64,000 bases of DNA from an uncultured Gammaproteobacteria bacterium (GCA_905479075.1 CAJQLA010000012.1:1-64000), one strand, 5' to 3'; positions 19,394-29,467 are shown, numbered from the stretch's first letter. The notes: generated from the sequence alone by a model not told the origin. Translations and numbers: made by a program.

Positions 19394-20092
19394 ATGTCTA
19401 TTGTCATGAATGCCAAACAGCAAGCCGCGAGGCATGCTGCTAGTTTAATAAAAGATGGAATGATAATCGGCTTAGGTACAGGTTCAACAGCCAATTATTT
19501 TATTGAAGCTTTAGCATTACGCCAGCAGCAAGGTTTAGATGTGAGTACAGTGGCAAGCTCCGTGGTGAGTACTATAAAAGCAGCTGAATTAGGCTTAAAG
19601 CAAGTTGGTTTTGAATATTTAAGTTCAATAGATGTTTATGTCGATGGTGCTGATGAGGTCAGTCCTGAACTTACTTTGCTCAAGGGGCGTGGTTCTGACC
19701 TTGTTAGAGAGAAGTTATTAGCACGTGCTAGTGATCAGTTCTATGTGCTGGTAGATAAAAGTAAACTTGTCGATCGCATTGGTCAAAACTTTCCAATTCC
19801 TATAGAAGTGATGCCTTTTGCTTGGCAGATTGTTTTGGAAAGTATCAAAAAACTCGGGGGCGAAGGACAGCTTAGGAAAACGGCATCTGGTGATGGATTG
19901 GCGATGACATCACATGGCAGTCTAGTTTTAGATATGATTTTTGATGAAGCGATAGATGTCAGAGATCTAAATAATATGCTTAACGCGGTACCGGGTGTTG
20001 TCGAGCACGGTATTTTTGAGCAGTTAGCAACAGCTATTTTTATTGGTAATGATCATTCTGAACTTGAGCAACAATGGAAAGAGACCAGCTAA
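19394..20092 (+). CDS. rpiA: ribose-5-phosphate isomerase A
   Basis: 232 residues. Family motifs GLGTGSTANYFIEAL (about 27-41), YVDGADEV (about 82) and LLKGRGSDLVREK containing the catalytic lysine region are all present. It interconverts ribose-5-phosphate and ribulose-5-phosphate in the pentose phosphate pathway. The start ATG follows GGAGAAGACTT; a second ATG at 19406 is possible but less well placed. The stop codon lies inside a terminator stem. Confidence 0.95.
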   Translation: MSIVMNAKQQAARHAASLIKDGMIIGLGTGSTANYFIEALALRQQQGLDVSTVASSVVSTIKAAELGLKQVGFEYLSSIDVYVDGADEVSPELTLLKGRGSDLVREKLLARASDQFYVLVDKSKLVDRIGQNFPIPIEVMPFAWQIVLESIKKLGGEGQLRKTASGDGLAMTSHGSLVLDMIFDEAIDVRDLNNMLNAVPGVVEHGIFEQLATAIFIGNDHSELEQQWKETS

Positions 20093-20110
20093 AGGTTTAG
20101 CTGGTCTTTG
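20082..20110. terminator. terminator at the end of rpiA, overlapping its stop codon
   Basis: An 11-bp perfect stem (20082-20092 with 20097-20107) and four-base loop, followed by TT and then G. The rpiA stop TAA is the last part of the left arm. The peroxiredoxin gene ends 11 bases beyond on the other strand, so it may work in both directions. Confidence 0.65.
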
Positions 20111-20120
20111 ATAGTCCTTC

Positions 20121-20627
20121 TTATAGTAAATCTAGAATGGTTTCAGCTTTTGAAACGCCAAATTCCCCAGATCCTTCAACACCAATATAGCTAACTGTAC
20201 CGTCTTCGACGATCATGGCAAAACGATGACAACGAATTCCCATTCCACCACCTGTCAAATCGCGGTCGAGTCCTAACGCCTTGGTATATTTGGCGCTACC
20301 ATCGGCCATCATTCTTACTTTACCAGTAGCATTTTGTTGTTGTCCCCACGTAGCCATAACAAACACATCATTGACTGACATACACCAAATGTCGTCAACG
20401 CCTTTTGCTTTGATTTGATCTGCATACTCAACATAGCCGGGTAAATGTTGTGCTGAACATAAGGGTGTAAATGCACCAGGCACGCCAAAAATGACTACTT
20501 TTTTACCTTTAGTGGCTTCAAGTACATCAATTGCTTGCGGATTGGTTGGGCAACTATTTTCTGAATCAAACTCATTACTTTCAGTTAGTTCGCCAGTAGG
20601 TAGCTGTTGTCCTGTTTCGATAGTCAT
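20121..20627 (-). CDS. Prx5-type peroxiredoxin
   Basis: 168 residues. The peroxidatic site is VPGAFTPLCSAQHLPGY, fitting the PxxxTxxC signature of the Prx5/PrxII class, with the conserved Arg in KVRMMADG further on. This is a thiol peroxidase, probably glutathione- or glutaredoxin-dependent, and separate from the AhpC system at the other end of the window. It stands alone between rpiA (convergent) and the Gfo/Idh gene (divergent). Confidence 0.92.
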   Translation of the reverse strand: MTIETGQQLPTGELTESNEFDSENSCPTNPQAIDVLEATKGKKVVIFGVPGAFTPLCSAQHLPGYVEYADQIKAKGVDDIWCMSVNDVFVMATWGQQQNATGKVRMMADGSAKYTKALGLDRDLTGGGMGIRCHRFAMIVEDGTVSYIGVEGSGEFGVSKAETILDLL

Positions 20628-20792
20628 GATTTAGCCTCTTATTAAGTGAGAAATATGTCTACAAGCATAGGCTAAAAAGACCACTATAAAAACACATCAA
20701 TTTCAGGGGTTTATTAAATTGATGTCTGGGTCGGTTAGTGGTTATGATAGATGCCTTAAATTATAACTAGAAATTATTGCTAGGATTAAAAG

Positions 20793-21800
20793 ATGACAGA
20801 CACTGCTTTACGCTGGGGAATATTAGGTGCGGCGCGCGTTAATGAACGCTTATTGCCCGCTATTCTAGAAGCTAATAACGCCAAATTAGTGGCAATAGCG
20901 AGTCGGCGTCAAGGTGCCGCAGCGGATACGTTAGTAAAGTACGCTCCCGATGAGTCAGGTGTGAGGACCCAAGATACACCTGAGCAGTTGCTACAAAGTG
21001 CTGATATCGATGCCATTTATTTGCCGATGGCGAATGAGGAACATGCTGAGTGGGCGCTTAAGGCGATTGAGCAAGGTAAACATGTCTTAATTGAAAAGCC
21101 CATGGCCTTAAAGGTAGCGCATATTGATGCAATTGAAGCTGCTGCAAAGCAACATAAAGTCACTGTTATGGAAGGCTTTATGTATTGTTTTCACCCACAG
21201 CATGGTTATGTCGATGAGCTCATAAAATCAGGGACTATTGGCGAAGTGCGAACTGTCAGAACTATTTTTTCATTTCCAATGAAGCCTGCGAGAATGTATC
21301 GCTTAGAACGGGACATTGATAACGGTGGTGGTGCAATGTGGGACATCGGTCCTTATGCAGTTCATACAGCTCGAAAATGGTTTGATGAGGAACCTAAGTC
21401 GGTCGTCGCAATGGCCAAGTTATTAGATAGCGGTGCTGATGTCAGTCTCAGCGGTATTTTTGATTATGACGATGGTCGATTTGCTCAATTTGATATGAGT
21501 TTTGAACGTGCACGTCGCAGTGAGTATGAAATCATTGGGACTTTAGGCGGGATAAAATGCCACACTGTTTGGCAAAATCCAGATGATGCCCCCGTTGTTT
21601 CTTGGTGGACAGATGCGGGAGAGCAACACGATGTCGAACTCGATATTGCTAATCATTTTGTGGCTGAAATAGAACATTTCAGTGATTGCGTGTTAAATGG
21701 AAAAGTACCTATGTTATCCATTGATGATGCGAGAGCAAACTGTAAGGCAATTAATGCGGCTTTACGTTCTGTTGAAACGGCTCAAAGAGAAACTATATAA
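20793..21800 (+). CDS. Gfo/Idh/MocA family NAD(P)-dependent oxidoreductase
   Basis: 335 residues. The N-terminal Rossmann fold opens with WGILGAARVNERLLP, and EKPMALK (about 100-106) contains the conserved lysine of the family. DNGGGAMWDIGPYAV and a beta-sheet C-terminal domain follow. Resembles the dimeric dihydrodiol/glucose-fructose oxidoreductase branch; the substrate is not evident. The start is ATG at 20793; the gene is isolated and convergent with the small basic protein gene. Confidence 0.88.
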   Translation: MTDTALRWGILGAARVNERLLPAILEANNAKLVAIASRRQGAAADTLVKYAPDESGVRTQDTPEQLLQSADIDAIYLPMANEEHAEWALKAIEQGKHVLIEKPMALKVAHIDAIEAAAKQHKVTVMEGFMYCFHPQHGYVDELIKSGTIGEVRTVRTIFSFPMKPARMYRLERDIDNGGGAMWDIGPYAVHTARKWFDEEPKSVVAMAKLLDSGADVSLSGIFDYDDGRFAQFDMSFERARRSEYEIIGTLGGIKCHTVWQNPDDAPVVSWWTDAGEQHDVELDIANHFVAEIEHFSDCVLNGKVPMLSIDDARANCKAINAALRSVETAQRETI

Positions 21801-21814
21801 AATCAGGTATAAAC

Positions 21815-22039
21815 TTATGCCTTGCTGCTAAATGCACTACGGCGACGATCAGAAGAAACCCGACGTTCAATTTGTTGCTTTTCAGGGGAAGGTTTACGCC
21901 TTGAAGGTGAACGTCTTCGTTCAATCTCGATAATAGGCGCTATATCTTCATCTGAGATAGCCTGAAAACGTACATTTTTTGTTGCCGTCTTAGCTGATGT
22001 ACTGACAAGAGGATTAATAGTTCTTGGTATTTCGATCAT
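21815..22039 (-). CDS. small basic hypothetical protein with arginine-rich C-terminal half
   Basis: 74 residues. The N-terminal half is ordinary and the C-terminal half alternates ERRRSPSRRKPSP and IERRVSSDRRR, so charge is concentrated there. No domain is recognised. Evidence that it is real: it fills an otherwise empty interval between two genes, and it has a biased, low-complexity composition unlike a random frame. No clear ribosome site precedes the ATG, which lowers confidence. It could bind RNA, DNA or membrane lipid. Confidence 0.5.
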   Translation of the reverse strand: MIEIPRTINPLVSTSAKTATKNVRFQAISDEDIAPIIEIERRRSPSRRKPSPEKQQIERRVSSDRRRSAFSSKA

Positions 22040-22162
22040 AGCAATTAACCATATTTGTTTAACAAAATAGTTATCGCCACAAAAACAATAATCTTTAATT
22101 TCAGTTAATTAAAAAATATTTGTCGTCATATTTCTATGATACTAACGGGATAAAACTAAGGT

Positions 22163-23218
22163 TTAAAATAAGTTTAATTGGTTTGGATGTGGGGTGAATA
22201 ATTGTTCATTGAGCGGCTTTAAATTAGACATTAGTCCCAGTTTTTGATGACTGAGTTTAAATCGTTGAGCGATCATCTCTGCTGTGCTACCTTGCCCTTG
22301 TTGGCGAGAAGTAAAGCGAGCATCGTTTGTCTTACCTGCACGAGTCGATTTGATTTGATTGATCACATGATCTGCCATGTCAGGGTAGTAATGATTGAGC
22401 CATTCAATGAACAGTTCAGTTACTTCAAGTGGTAATCTAAGTAATATGTAGTTGGCTGCTAAAGCGCCAGCTTGTTTTACGGCATTTAAAATAGATTCCA
22501 TTTCAGGATCAGTTAATACAGGGATAACAGGCGCTAATAAAACGGCGACTGGGATATTGGTATCACTTAATGTAGAAATGGTTTGCAATCGTCTTTGTGG
22601 TGCTGTGGCTCTCGGTTCTAATTTACGACTCAATTCTGAATCTAAAGTGGTAAAAGAGAGGTTAACATTCACTAACCCTTTTCCTGCCATTTCAGCAATG
22701 AGATCAATATCTCTTTCAATCAAACTCGATTTTGTCGTAATCGAACAAGGGTGATTAAATTCATTAAATAGTTGTAATAGCTGTCTTGTCAGTTGATGTT
22801 GTCGTTCTATAGGCTGGTAGGGATCGGTATTAGCCCCTAAAGTGATAGGTTTACACTGATAATTTTTACTTTGAAGTTGTTGCCTTAGAAGTTCTGGCGC
22901 GTTAGTTTTAGCCGTTAATTTAGTTTCAAAGTCTAATCCAGGCGACAAACCTAAATAGGCGTGAGTAGGACGAGCAAAACAATAAATACAACCATGCTCA
23001 CAACCGCGGTAGGCATTGATGGATTGTTCAAAAGGGACATCAGGTGATGTGTTAGTTGCAATGATGGTTTTTGCAATTTCTAAACGGGTAGTCGTTTTGA
23101 TACTGCCTTCTTGCTCGTTAAACCAACCGTCATCAACAGCGTGTCTATTGAGTTGGCTAAAACGGTCATTAGGCTGACTAAGTGAACCACGGCCTTTATT
23201 ACTTGATTTCAGTGTCAT
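22163..23218 (-). CDS. PA0069-family radical SAM protein
   Basis: 351 residues. The radical-SAM cluster motif is C-X3-C-X2-C in RGCEHGCIYCFARP (Cys73, Cys77, Cys80). GANTDPYQPIE and the TKSSLIERD stretch that follow are the hallmarks of the spore photoproduct lyase-like/PA0069 group. The reaction is not established. It lies 56 bases downstream of mfd on the same strand and may share its transcript. Confidence 0.88.
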   Translation of the reverse strand: MTLKSSNKGRGSLSQPNDRFSQLNRHAVDDGWFNEQEGSIKTTTRLEIAKTIIATNTSPDVPFEQSINAYRGCEHGCIYCFARPTHAYLGLSPGLDFETKLTAKTNAPELLRQQLQSKNYQCKPITLGANTDPYQPIERQHQLTRQLLQLFNEFNHPCSITTKSSLIERDIDLIAEMAGKGLVNVNLSFTTLDSELSRKLEPRATAPQRRLQTISTLSDTNIPVAVLLAPVIPVLTDPEMESILNAVKQAGALAANYILLRLPLEVTELFIEWLNHYYPDMADHVINQIKSTRAGKTNDARFTSRQQGQGSTAEMIAQRFKLSHQKLGLMSNLKPLNEQLFTPHPNQLNLF

Positions 23219-23274
23219 GAGCGTTAAACCTGTATCAACCTAGTATTTAACGGGTGAGTAAAAAGCGAGTTTAT

Positions 23275-26200
23275 TTAGATAGTAACACTCAGTTTATCAA
23301 GTAAGTTAGATAATGAAACAATGCGATCATCTGCTTCGTACATTGTTTCAATAAAACGCAATTTATCTTGGCCATCTAACTTATAGCGAGCGGGTTCAGA
23401 TTGAATGAGTTGTATGATGGTCATTGGCTCAACTTTCGGTTCTTTATCAAACAGAATACGACCACCTTGATCATAAACGTCAATTTTACGCGCACCAATG
23501 TTTTTTGCCTTGAAGCGTAATTCGTGAATAGCGAAAAGTGTTTGCACTTGTTCTGGTAAAAGACCAAACCGATCGATCATCTCAACTTGAAGTTCTTTGA
23601 GCGCTTCTTTATCTGCTGCAGCAGATATCCGTTTATACAATACTAAACGTGTATGGACGTCAGGGAGATAATCGTCAGGAATTAATGCTGGGACATGTAG
23701 ATCTATCTCAACAAAGTTGCGATCAGACATAGTTAGGCTTGGTTCTTTGCCCGATTTGAGAGCGGTGACCGCCCGATCAAGGAGCTCATTATAAAGACCA
23801 AAACCAATTTCTTGCATTTGGCCACTTTGATCATCACCTAACAATTCTCCTGCGCCACGAATTTCCATATCATGTGTTGCTAGTGTGAAACCGGCGCCTA
23901 AGTCTTCAATAGATTCGATTGCTTCCAGACGTTTTACGGCATCTTTAGTCATCGCATTTTGTGGCGGTACAATCAAGTAGGCGTAGGCTCTGTGATGTGA
24001 TCGGCCGACTCGCCCTCGAATTTGGTAAAGTTGAGCTAACCCTAATTTATCTGCTCTATCAATGAAGATAGTATTAGCAGAAGGAATGTCGATTCCTGTT
24101 TCAATGATGGTGGTACAAACCAGAATATTAAAACGCTGATGGTAGAAGTCGAGCATGACTTGTTCTAATTCGCGTTCTCGCATTTGACCATGTGCGATTG
24201 CGACTTTTCCTTCAGGTATGATTTGCTCAATTTCTCGGGCAACACGCTCAATATCTTCGACTTTATTATGAAGAAAATAGACTTGTCCACCTCGTTTTAT
24301 TTCACGGAGCATACCTTCACGAATGTGTTCAGGATTCCATTGTTGAACAAAGGTTTTAATCGCCAAACGCCGTGCTGGTGGCGTGGCAATAATAGACAGG
24401 TCTCTAATGCCTGAAATGGACATGTTCAAGGTGCGAGGAATGGGTGTAGCTGTTAAGGTCAGCACGTCTATTTCTGCACGATATTTTTTGATTTGTTCTT
24501 TTTGAGTGACACCAAAGCGGTGCTCCTCATCTAAGATAAACAAGCCTAGCTGTTTAGGGATAATGTCATGCTGCAGTAGTTTATGGGTGCCAATCACAAT
24601 ATCAGCAGTACCTTCTGTTAGGGCATTCTTAACAGAATCAAGTTGTTTCTTTGAGCGGAAACGTGACATAACTTCAATATGAACAGGCCAATCGGCAAAA
24701 CGATCTTTAAAGTTTTCATAATGCTGTTGGGCAAGCAATGTTGTTGGTACAAGCACTAACACCTGTTTATTAGACTGGATGGCTAAGAAAGCGGCACGCA
24801 TAGCGACTTCCGTTTTACCAAAACCTACATCACCACAGATAAGGCGATCCATTGGTGAATTTGAAGACATGTCTTTTATAACGTCATCGATGGCATCTTG
24901 CTGATCCGGTGTTGTCTCAAATGGAAAGGTGGATGTGAAGTTAGCAAACTGCTCGTCAGGCGAATCTAGAGGCGTCTTTTTGTAAGCAGCGCGTTGAGCG
25001 TAAATTTCGAGTAATTCTGCAGCAACATCCCGTACTTTTTCAGCAGCACGGCGTTTAGCTTTTTGCCATTGTTCTGAACCTAACTTATGTAGTGGAGCAA
25101 GTTCAGGCGCAGCCCCCGAATAACGACTGATGAGATCTAGGGCAGCAACAGGCACATAGAGCTTGTCACCTTTTGCATATTCTAGTGTTACATACTCTGT
25201 AGCGACATCTCCCACATCAAGTGTTTGTAGGCCTAAGTAACGACCAACACCATGATCTTCATGAACGACGGCATCACCAATATTGAGTTCAGCTAGATTA
25301 CGTATAACGGCATCTGAGTCTCGTTTTTTACGACTACGACGCCGACGTTGCATGACTTGCTGACCAAATAACTGTGGTTCAGCAATGACAGCAATATTTT
25401 CTTGAACTAAAACGAGCCCTTGTTCAATGGGGGCTATGGTGATCCCTAAAGGTGCTTTATCGCTTACAAAACTATCCCAAGTTGGAAAAACCTTAGGAAT
25501 GATATCGTTGTCGCGAAGGAGTTCTAATAATGTTTCACGGCGACCAGCAGTTTCAGCAGCAAATAGAATGCGGCCATCAAAATTGTCGATAAAGTTAAGT
25601 AGGGCATCACAAGTACGATCTTGACGTGCATTAAGTGTTAATTGTGGTGGAATGGTACAAAAGTAGTTTTGTTTGCCAACAGCAGGTTCTAGCTCAAATG
25701 ACTGGCTTTGGATGCGTTTATATTGCTTGCATTGTGCAAATAAGTCTTCAACAGGGAAAAAGATATCCGCAGGTGGTAAATTGGCACGTTCCTTATCATA
25801 AGAATAATGTTCATAACGTTCGTTAATTTCTTGCCAGAAATGTTGAGCTGCTTGGTAAGGATCATTAATATTAAACAGCAAAGTGTTGCTAGGTAAATAG
25901 TCGATGAGGCTACTGGTCTTATCTAAAAACAGTGGTAAATAATATTCGATCCCATTGGGAATATTACCGTTACTGACTTCTCGGTAAATAAAGTAATTCT
26001 GAGGATCACCCTCAAATTTATTACGAAACTGTTGTCGAAAATGCTTGATACTGTCTTCATTAACAGGAAGTTCACGTGCGGGTAATAGTTCGATTGATTC
26101 GATCGTCTCAATCGAGCGCTGTGTATCAGGATCAAATGTTCTTAATGTATCTATTTCATCATCAAACAAATCGATTCGATAGGGTTGTCTACTGCCCATT

Positions 26201-26742
26201 GGGAATAAATCAATTATGGCACCGCGAACGGCAAACTCACCATGTTCTATGACTTGTGAAACGTATCGATAACCTGACTTTTCCAACTTAGTGCGCCAGC
26301 TTTCAATATCAAATATATCGCCTGTTTTTAAAAATAAGGTTGTGGAGGATAAAAATTCTGGCGGCGAAATACGATGCATAATGGTGGTAATAGGAACCAG
26401 CAAAATACCACGAGAAAAATTAGGGAGTTGGTGTAAGGTTTCTAAGCGCTCTGAGATAATATCTTGGTGCGGTGAAAAAGTGTCATAGGGCAGTGTTTCC
26501 CAGTCAGGAAAATGCAATATAGGCAGCTCATTCTCACCTAAATAAAACCGGGCTTCATTTTCTAGCTTATGCGCACTGGATGTATCATCTGTTAGAACTA
26601 AGATAGGACCTTCATGTTGAAGCGCTGCTTTTGCAAGAAGTAAACCTTGAGCACTGCCATATAATTGGCCAGCATAAAAAAGTTCACCCGCTTTCTGGGG
26701 CAAATTAGGTCTAAGTGGGCTCGTTTGAACAGGTGAAGACAT
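23275..26742 (-). CDS. mfd: transcription-repair coupling factor Mfd
   Basis: 1155 residues (E. coli Mfd has 1148). The order is a UvrB-like N-terminal part, the RNA-polymerase-interaction domain with HEDHGVGRYLGLQ (about 485-500), Walker A GDVGFGKT (about 635), the DEEHRFG box, helicase motif VI in QIRGRVGRSHHRAY, and the C-terminal TRCF domain. Mfd pushes stalled RNA polymerase off damaged DNA and recruits UvrA. It is transcribed away from uvrC, 153 bases apart, so the two excision-repair genes share a control region. Confidence 0.97.
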   Translation of the reverse strand: MSSPVQTSPLRPNLPQKAGELFYAGQLYGSAQGLLLAKAALQHEGPILVLTDDTSSAHKLENEARFYLGENELPILHFPDWETLPYDTFSPHQDIISERLETLHQLPNFSRGILLVPITTIMHRISPPEFLSSTTLFLKTGDIFDIESWRTKLEKSGYRYVSQVIEHGEFAVRGAIIDLFPMGSRQPYRIDLFDDEIDTLRTFDPDTQRSIETIESIELLPARELPVNEDSIKHFRQQFRNKFEGDPQNYFIYREVSNGNIPNGIEYYLPLFLDKTSSLIDYLPSNTLLFNINDPYQAAQHFWQEINERYEHYSYDKERANLPPADIFFPVEDLFAQCKQYKRIQSQSFELEPAVGKQNYFCTIPPQLTLNARQDRTCDALLNFIDNFDGRILFAAETAGRRETLLELLRDNDIIPKVFPTWDSFVSDKAPLGITIAPIEQGLVLVQENIAVIAEPQLFGQQVMQRRRRSRKKRDSDAVIRNLAELNIGDAVVHEDHGVGRYLGLQTLDVGDVATEYVTLEYAKGDKLYVPVAALDLISRYSGAAPELAPLHKLGSEQWQKAKRRAAEKVRDVAAELLEIYAQRAAYKKTPLDSPDEQFANFTSTFPFETTPDQQDAIDDVIKDMSSNSPMDRLICGDVGFGKTEVAMRAAFLAIQSNKQVLVLVPTTLLAQQHYENFKDRFADWPVHIEVMSRFRSKKQLDSVKNALTEGTADIVIGTHKLLQHDIIPKQLGLFILDEEHRFGVTQKEQIKKYRAEIDVLTLTATPIPRTLNMSISGIRDLSIIATPPARRLAIKTFVQQWNPEHIREGMLREIKRGGQVYFLHNKVEDIERVAREIEQIIPEGKVAIAHGQMRERELEQVMLDFYHQRFNILVCTTIIETGIDIPSANTIFIDRADKLGLAQLYQIRGRVGRSHHRAYAYLIVPPQNAMTKDAVKRLEAIESIEDLGAGFTLATHDMEIRGAGELLGDDQSGQMQEIGFGLYNELLDRAVTALKSGKEPSLTMSDRNFVEIDLHVPALIPDDYLPDVHTRLVLYKRISAAADKEALKELQVEMIDRFGLLPEQVQTLFAIHELRFKAKNIGARKIDVYDQGGRILFDKEPKVEPMTIIQLIQSEPARYKLDGQDKLRFIETMYEADDRIVSLSNLLDKLSVTI

Positions 26743-26895
26743 GTAGCTTTTATGCTTTAAAAATAAAACAGGATATTCTTACATAATTACAAAGTATAAA
26801 TACAATTAATTCAGTGCAAGAATAGATAATGCTATTCATTTAACCTTAATTTTGAATATGTGATAATTCAATTAATAATCTGATAGAAGCGTGTT

Positions 26896-28731
26896 ATGAC
26901 AGAACAAGAAATTCAACAAGAATCAGCGTTTGATTCTGTTGCATTCCTAAAAACATTAACAAACCGACCTGGTGTTTATCGAATGATAGATGCTAGCAAT
27001 ACGGTTTTGTATGTGGGTAAAGCAAAAAACCTCAAAAAAAGAGTATCAAGCTACTTTCGTGCTAGTGGACTCAGTTCAAAAAATAGGGTGATGGTATCGC
27101 AAATAGCGAATATTGAAATCACCGTTACTCATACAGAAAATGAAGCTCTGATTCTTGAAAATAATTTAATCAAGGAATTGATGCCGCGCTACAACATTTT
27201 GTTGCGAGATGATAAAACCTATCCTTACTTATTTATTTCCGATGACCCTTTCCCTAGAATTGGACTTCATCGTGGTGCAAAACGTAAGGCAGGGCGCTAT
27301 TTTGGTCCGTACCCTAGTGCTGGCGCAGTTAGAGAAAGCCTGCATTTATTGCAAAAATTGTTTCCAGTAAGACAATGTGATGATAGTTATTATCAAAATC
27401 GTTCAAGACCCTGTCTGCAGTATCAAATAAAAAGATGTACTGCGCCCTGTGTTGGCCTAGTGTCTAAAGAAGACTACCAACGTGATATTGAGCATACAAT
27501 TTTGTTCTTAGAAGGTAAGAATCAACAAGTGTTGGACGATTTATCAGAGCAAATGGCCATGGCATCAGCTGGCTTGGAATTTGAAGAGGCTGCAATTATC
27601 AGGGATAAAGTAGCTAGTCTAAGAAGAGTGCAAGAGCGTCAATATATTACCTCAGAACAAGGTGATTTGGATGTGTTAGCTGCAATAGTACGTGATGGTA
27701 TTACTGTTGTTGAAGTGAGCTTTATTCGTGGTGGGCGTAGTCTGGGTAGTAAAAGTTACTTTCCAAAAGGATCGGGTAATAGTTCCGAGGAAGAGTTATT
27801 AGCTGCTTTTATCCCACAATATTATTTGGGCAAAAACGTACCATCAGAAATTTTAGTTAGCCATAACTTTGATGATATGGCGCTATTACAAGAAGTATTA
27901 AAAACAGAATCAAAACATCGAGTAGTGATTAGGCGTCCGCAACGAGGTAATAGTGTTCGTTGGATGAAAATGGCTTTGACTAATGCTGAAATTAGTTTGG
28001 TGCAACGATTAAGTAGTCGTTCCAACTTTTTAAAACGATTTGAAGCTTTGCAAGAAGCATTGAATTTAGAAGAAATGCCAAAACGTATCGAATGTTTTGA
28101 TATTAGTCATACAAGCGGTGAAAAGACAGTCGCATCGTGTGTTGTTTTTGGCTTGGAAGGTGCTATAAAAAGTGACTACCGCAAGTTTAATATAGAAGGA
28201 ATCACGGGGGGTGATGATTATGCCGCTATGAACCAAGCCCTTAGTAGAAGGTTTTTACGACTACAAAAAGGCGAGGGGAAACGACCTGATTTATTGCTAA
28301 TAGATGGGGGTAAAGGACAGTTAACAGAAGCGATATCCGTAATGACTGAATTACAACTTGATATTGATATCTTAGGAATAGCAAAAGGTCCAGCAAGAAA
28401 GCCTGGCGAAGAAACATTATTTCTCGTAGGTCAAGCTGGAGAAGTCAACCTGTCTGCAGATTCCCCCGCTTTACATTTGCTGCAACAAGTACGCGATGAG
28501 GCACATCGGTTTGCAATCACTGGACATCGACAACGACGAGCTAAGGTGCGCAATACCTCACCATTAGAAGCAGTTGAAGGGATGGGGCCTAAACGCCGAC
28601 AAAAGTTGCTCCAACAGTTTGGAGGACTCCAAGAGGTTCAGAGAGCTGGTGTTGAGGACATTGCGAGTGTTGAAGGTATCAGCCAATCTTTAGCTCAAAA
28701 AATCTATGATGCTTTTCATGATGAGAAATAA
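26896..28731 (+). CDS. uvrC: UvrABC system protein C
   Basis: 611 residues. A GIY-YIG nuclease domain at the N-terminus (RPGVYRMID, LYVGKAKNLKKR) makes the 3' incision. A UVR motif at about 205-240 binds UvrB, the RNase H-like domain with ECFDISHTSGE and DLLLIDGGKGQL makes the 5' incision, and tandem helix-hairpin-helix motifs end the protein. It acts with UvrA and UvrB, whose uvrB gene lies 18 kb on. The uvrC-pgsA-tRNA block is conserved in gammaproteobacteria. Confidence 0.97.
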   Translation: MTEQEIQQESAFDSVAFLKTLTNRPGVYRMIDASNTVLYVGKAKNLKKRVSSYFRASGLSSKNRVMVSQIANIEITVTHTENEALILENNLIKELMPRYNILLRDDKTYPYLFISDDPFPRIGLHRGAKRKAGRYFGPYPSAGAVRESLHLLQKLFPVRQCDDSYYQNRSRPCLQYQIKRCTAPCVGLVSKEDYQRDIEHTILFLEGKNQQVLDDLSEQMAMASAGLEFEEAAIIRDKVASLRRVQERQYITSEQGDLDVLAAIVRDGITVVEVSFIRGGRSLGSKSYFPKGSGNSSEEELLAAFIPQYYLGKNVPSEILVSHNFDDMALLQEVLKTESKHRVVIRRPQRGNSVRWMKMALTNAEISLVQRLSSRSNFLKRFEALQEALNLEEMPKRIECFDISHTSGEKTVASCVVFGLEGAIKSDYRKFNIEGITGGDDYAAMNQALSRRFLRLQKGEGKRPDLLLIDGGKGQLTEAISVMTELQLDIDILGIAKGPARKPGEETLFLVGQAGEVNLSADSPALHLLQQVRDEAHRFAITGHRQRRAKVRNTSPLEAVEGMGPKRRQKLLQQFGGLQEVQRAGVEDIASVEGISQSLAQKIYDAFHDEK

Positions 28732-28781
28732 GCATGGTAAGGTGCTAAAATTAGCTAGAAATTTAATTGTAAAGATGAGTT

Positions 28782-29333
28782 ATGCCGAATATACCTAATA
28801 CCTTGAGTCTACTGCGTATTGTTTTGATACCCGTGCTGATGGTCGTTTTCCTATTACCATATGAATCGGCATCCGCTTGGGCAACAGGCATTTTTGTCGT
28901 AGCAGCAGTGACGGACTGGCTGGATGGTTATTTAGCTAGAAAATGGGATCAGACATCACCTTTTGGGGCATTTATTGATCCTGTTGCAGATAAATTGATA
29001 GTCGCAATTGCTTTGGTGCTGGTACTTTATAAAACACCCACATGGTATATTTTATTGCCTGTTGTGGTGATTATTGGTCGAGAAATTACAGTATCGGCAT
29101 TACGAGAGTGGATGGCAGAATTGGGTCAACGTAATGCAGTGAAAGTATCATATATTGGTAAATTGAAAACAGCATTTCAAATGCTTTCAATTGTCTGTTT
29201 GATTTTCTATACACCTATCTATGACTTGCCGATTTTTGATATTGGCGTCGCTTTACTTTATGTCGCTGCAGCCTTAACAATTAGCTCGATGATGAGTTAT
29301 CTGAAAGCAGCGTGGCCGATGTTAACTTCCTAG
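28782..29333 (+). CDS. pgsA: CDP-diacylglycerol-glycerol-3-phosphate phosphatidyltransferase
   Basis: 183 residues with about six membrane segments. The CDP-alcohol phosphotransferase signature D-G-X2-A-R-X8-G-X3-D-X3-D is visible in DWLDGYLARKW followed by GAFIDPVADK near residues 45-70. It makes phosphatidylglycerol phosphate in the inner membrane. The gene starts 50 bases after uvrC and ends 53 bases before tRNA-Gly. Confidence 0.96.
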   Translation: MPNIPNTLSLLRIVLIPVLMVVFLLPYESASAWATGIFVVAAVTDWLDGYLARKWDQTSPFGAFIDPVADKLIVAIALVLVLYKTPTWYILLPVVVIIGREITVSALREWMAELGQRNAVKVSYIGKLKTAFQMLSIVCLIFYTPIYDLPIFDIGVALLYVAAALTISSMMSYLKAAWPMLTS

Positions 29334-29343
29334 CTCTTTGAGC

Positions 29344-29371
29344 TTGACATAAATTATTAAGTCCCTATAAT
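29344..29371 (+). promoter_or_regulatory. strong sigma-70 promoter for tRNA-Gly
   Basis: Exact consensus TTGACA and TATAAT with a 16-bp spacer lie 14 bases before the mature tRNA 5' end. This gives the tRNA its own promoter, though it may also receive read-through from pgsA. Confidence 0.85.
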
Positions 29372-29385
29372 GGCACTCCTTCAAA

Positions 29386-29461
29386 GCGGGAATAGCTCAG
29401 CTGGTAGAGCGCAACCTTGCCAAGGTTGAGGTCGCGAGTTCGAACCTCGTTTTCCGCTCCA
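29386..29461 (+). tRNA. tRNA-Gly(GCC)
   Basis: 76 bases with encoded CCA. The anticodon loop TTGCCAA gives GCC. The acceptor stem GCGGGAA pairs fully with one G-U at position 5-68, and the T-loop is TTCGAAC. Confidence 0.97.
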
Positions 29462-29467
29462 GATACC

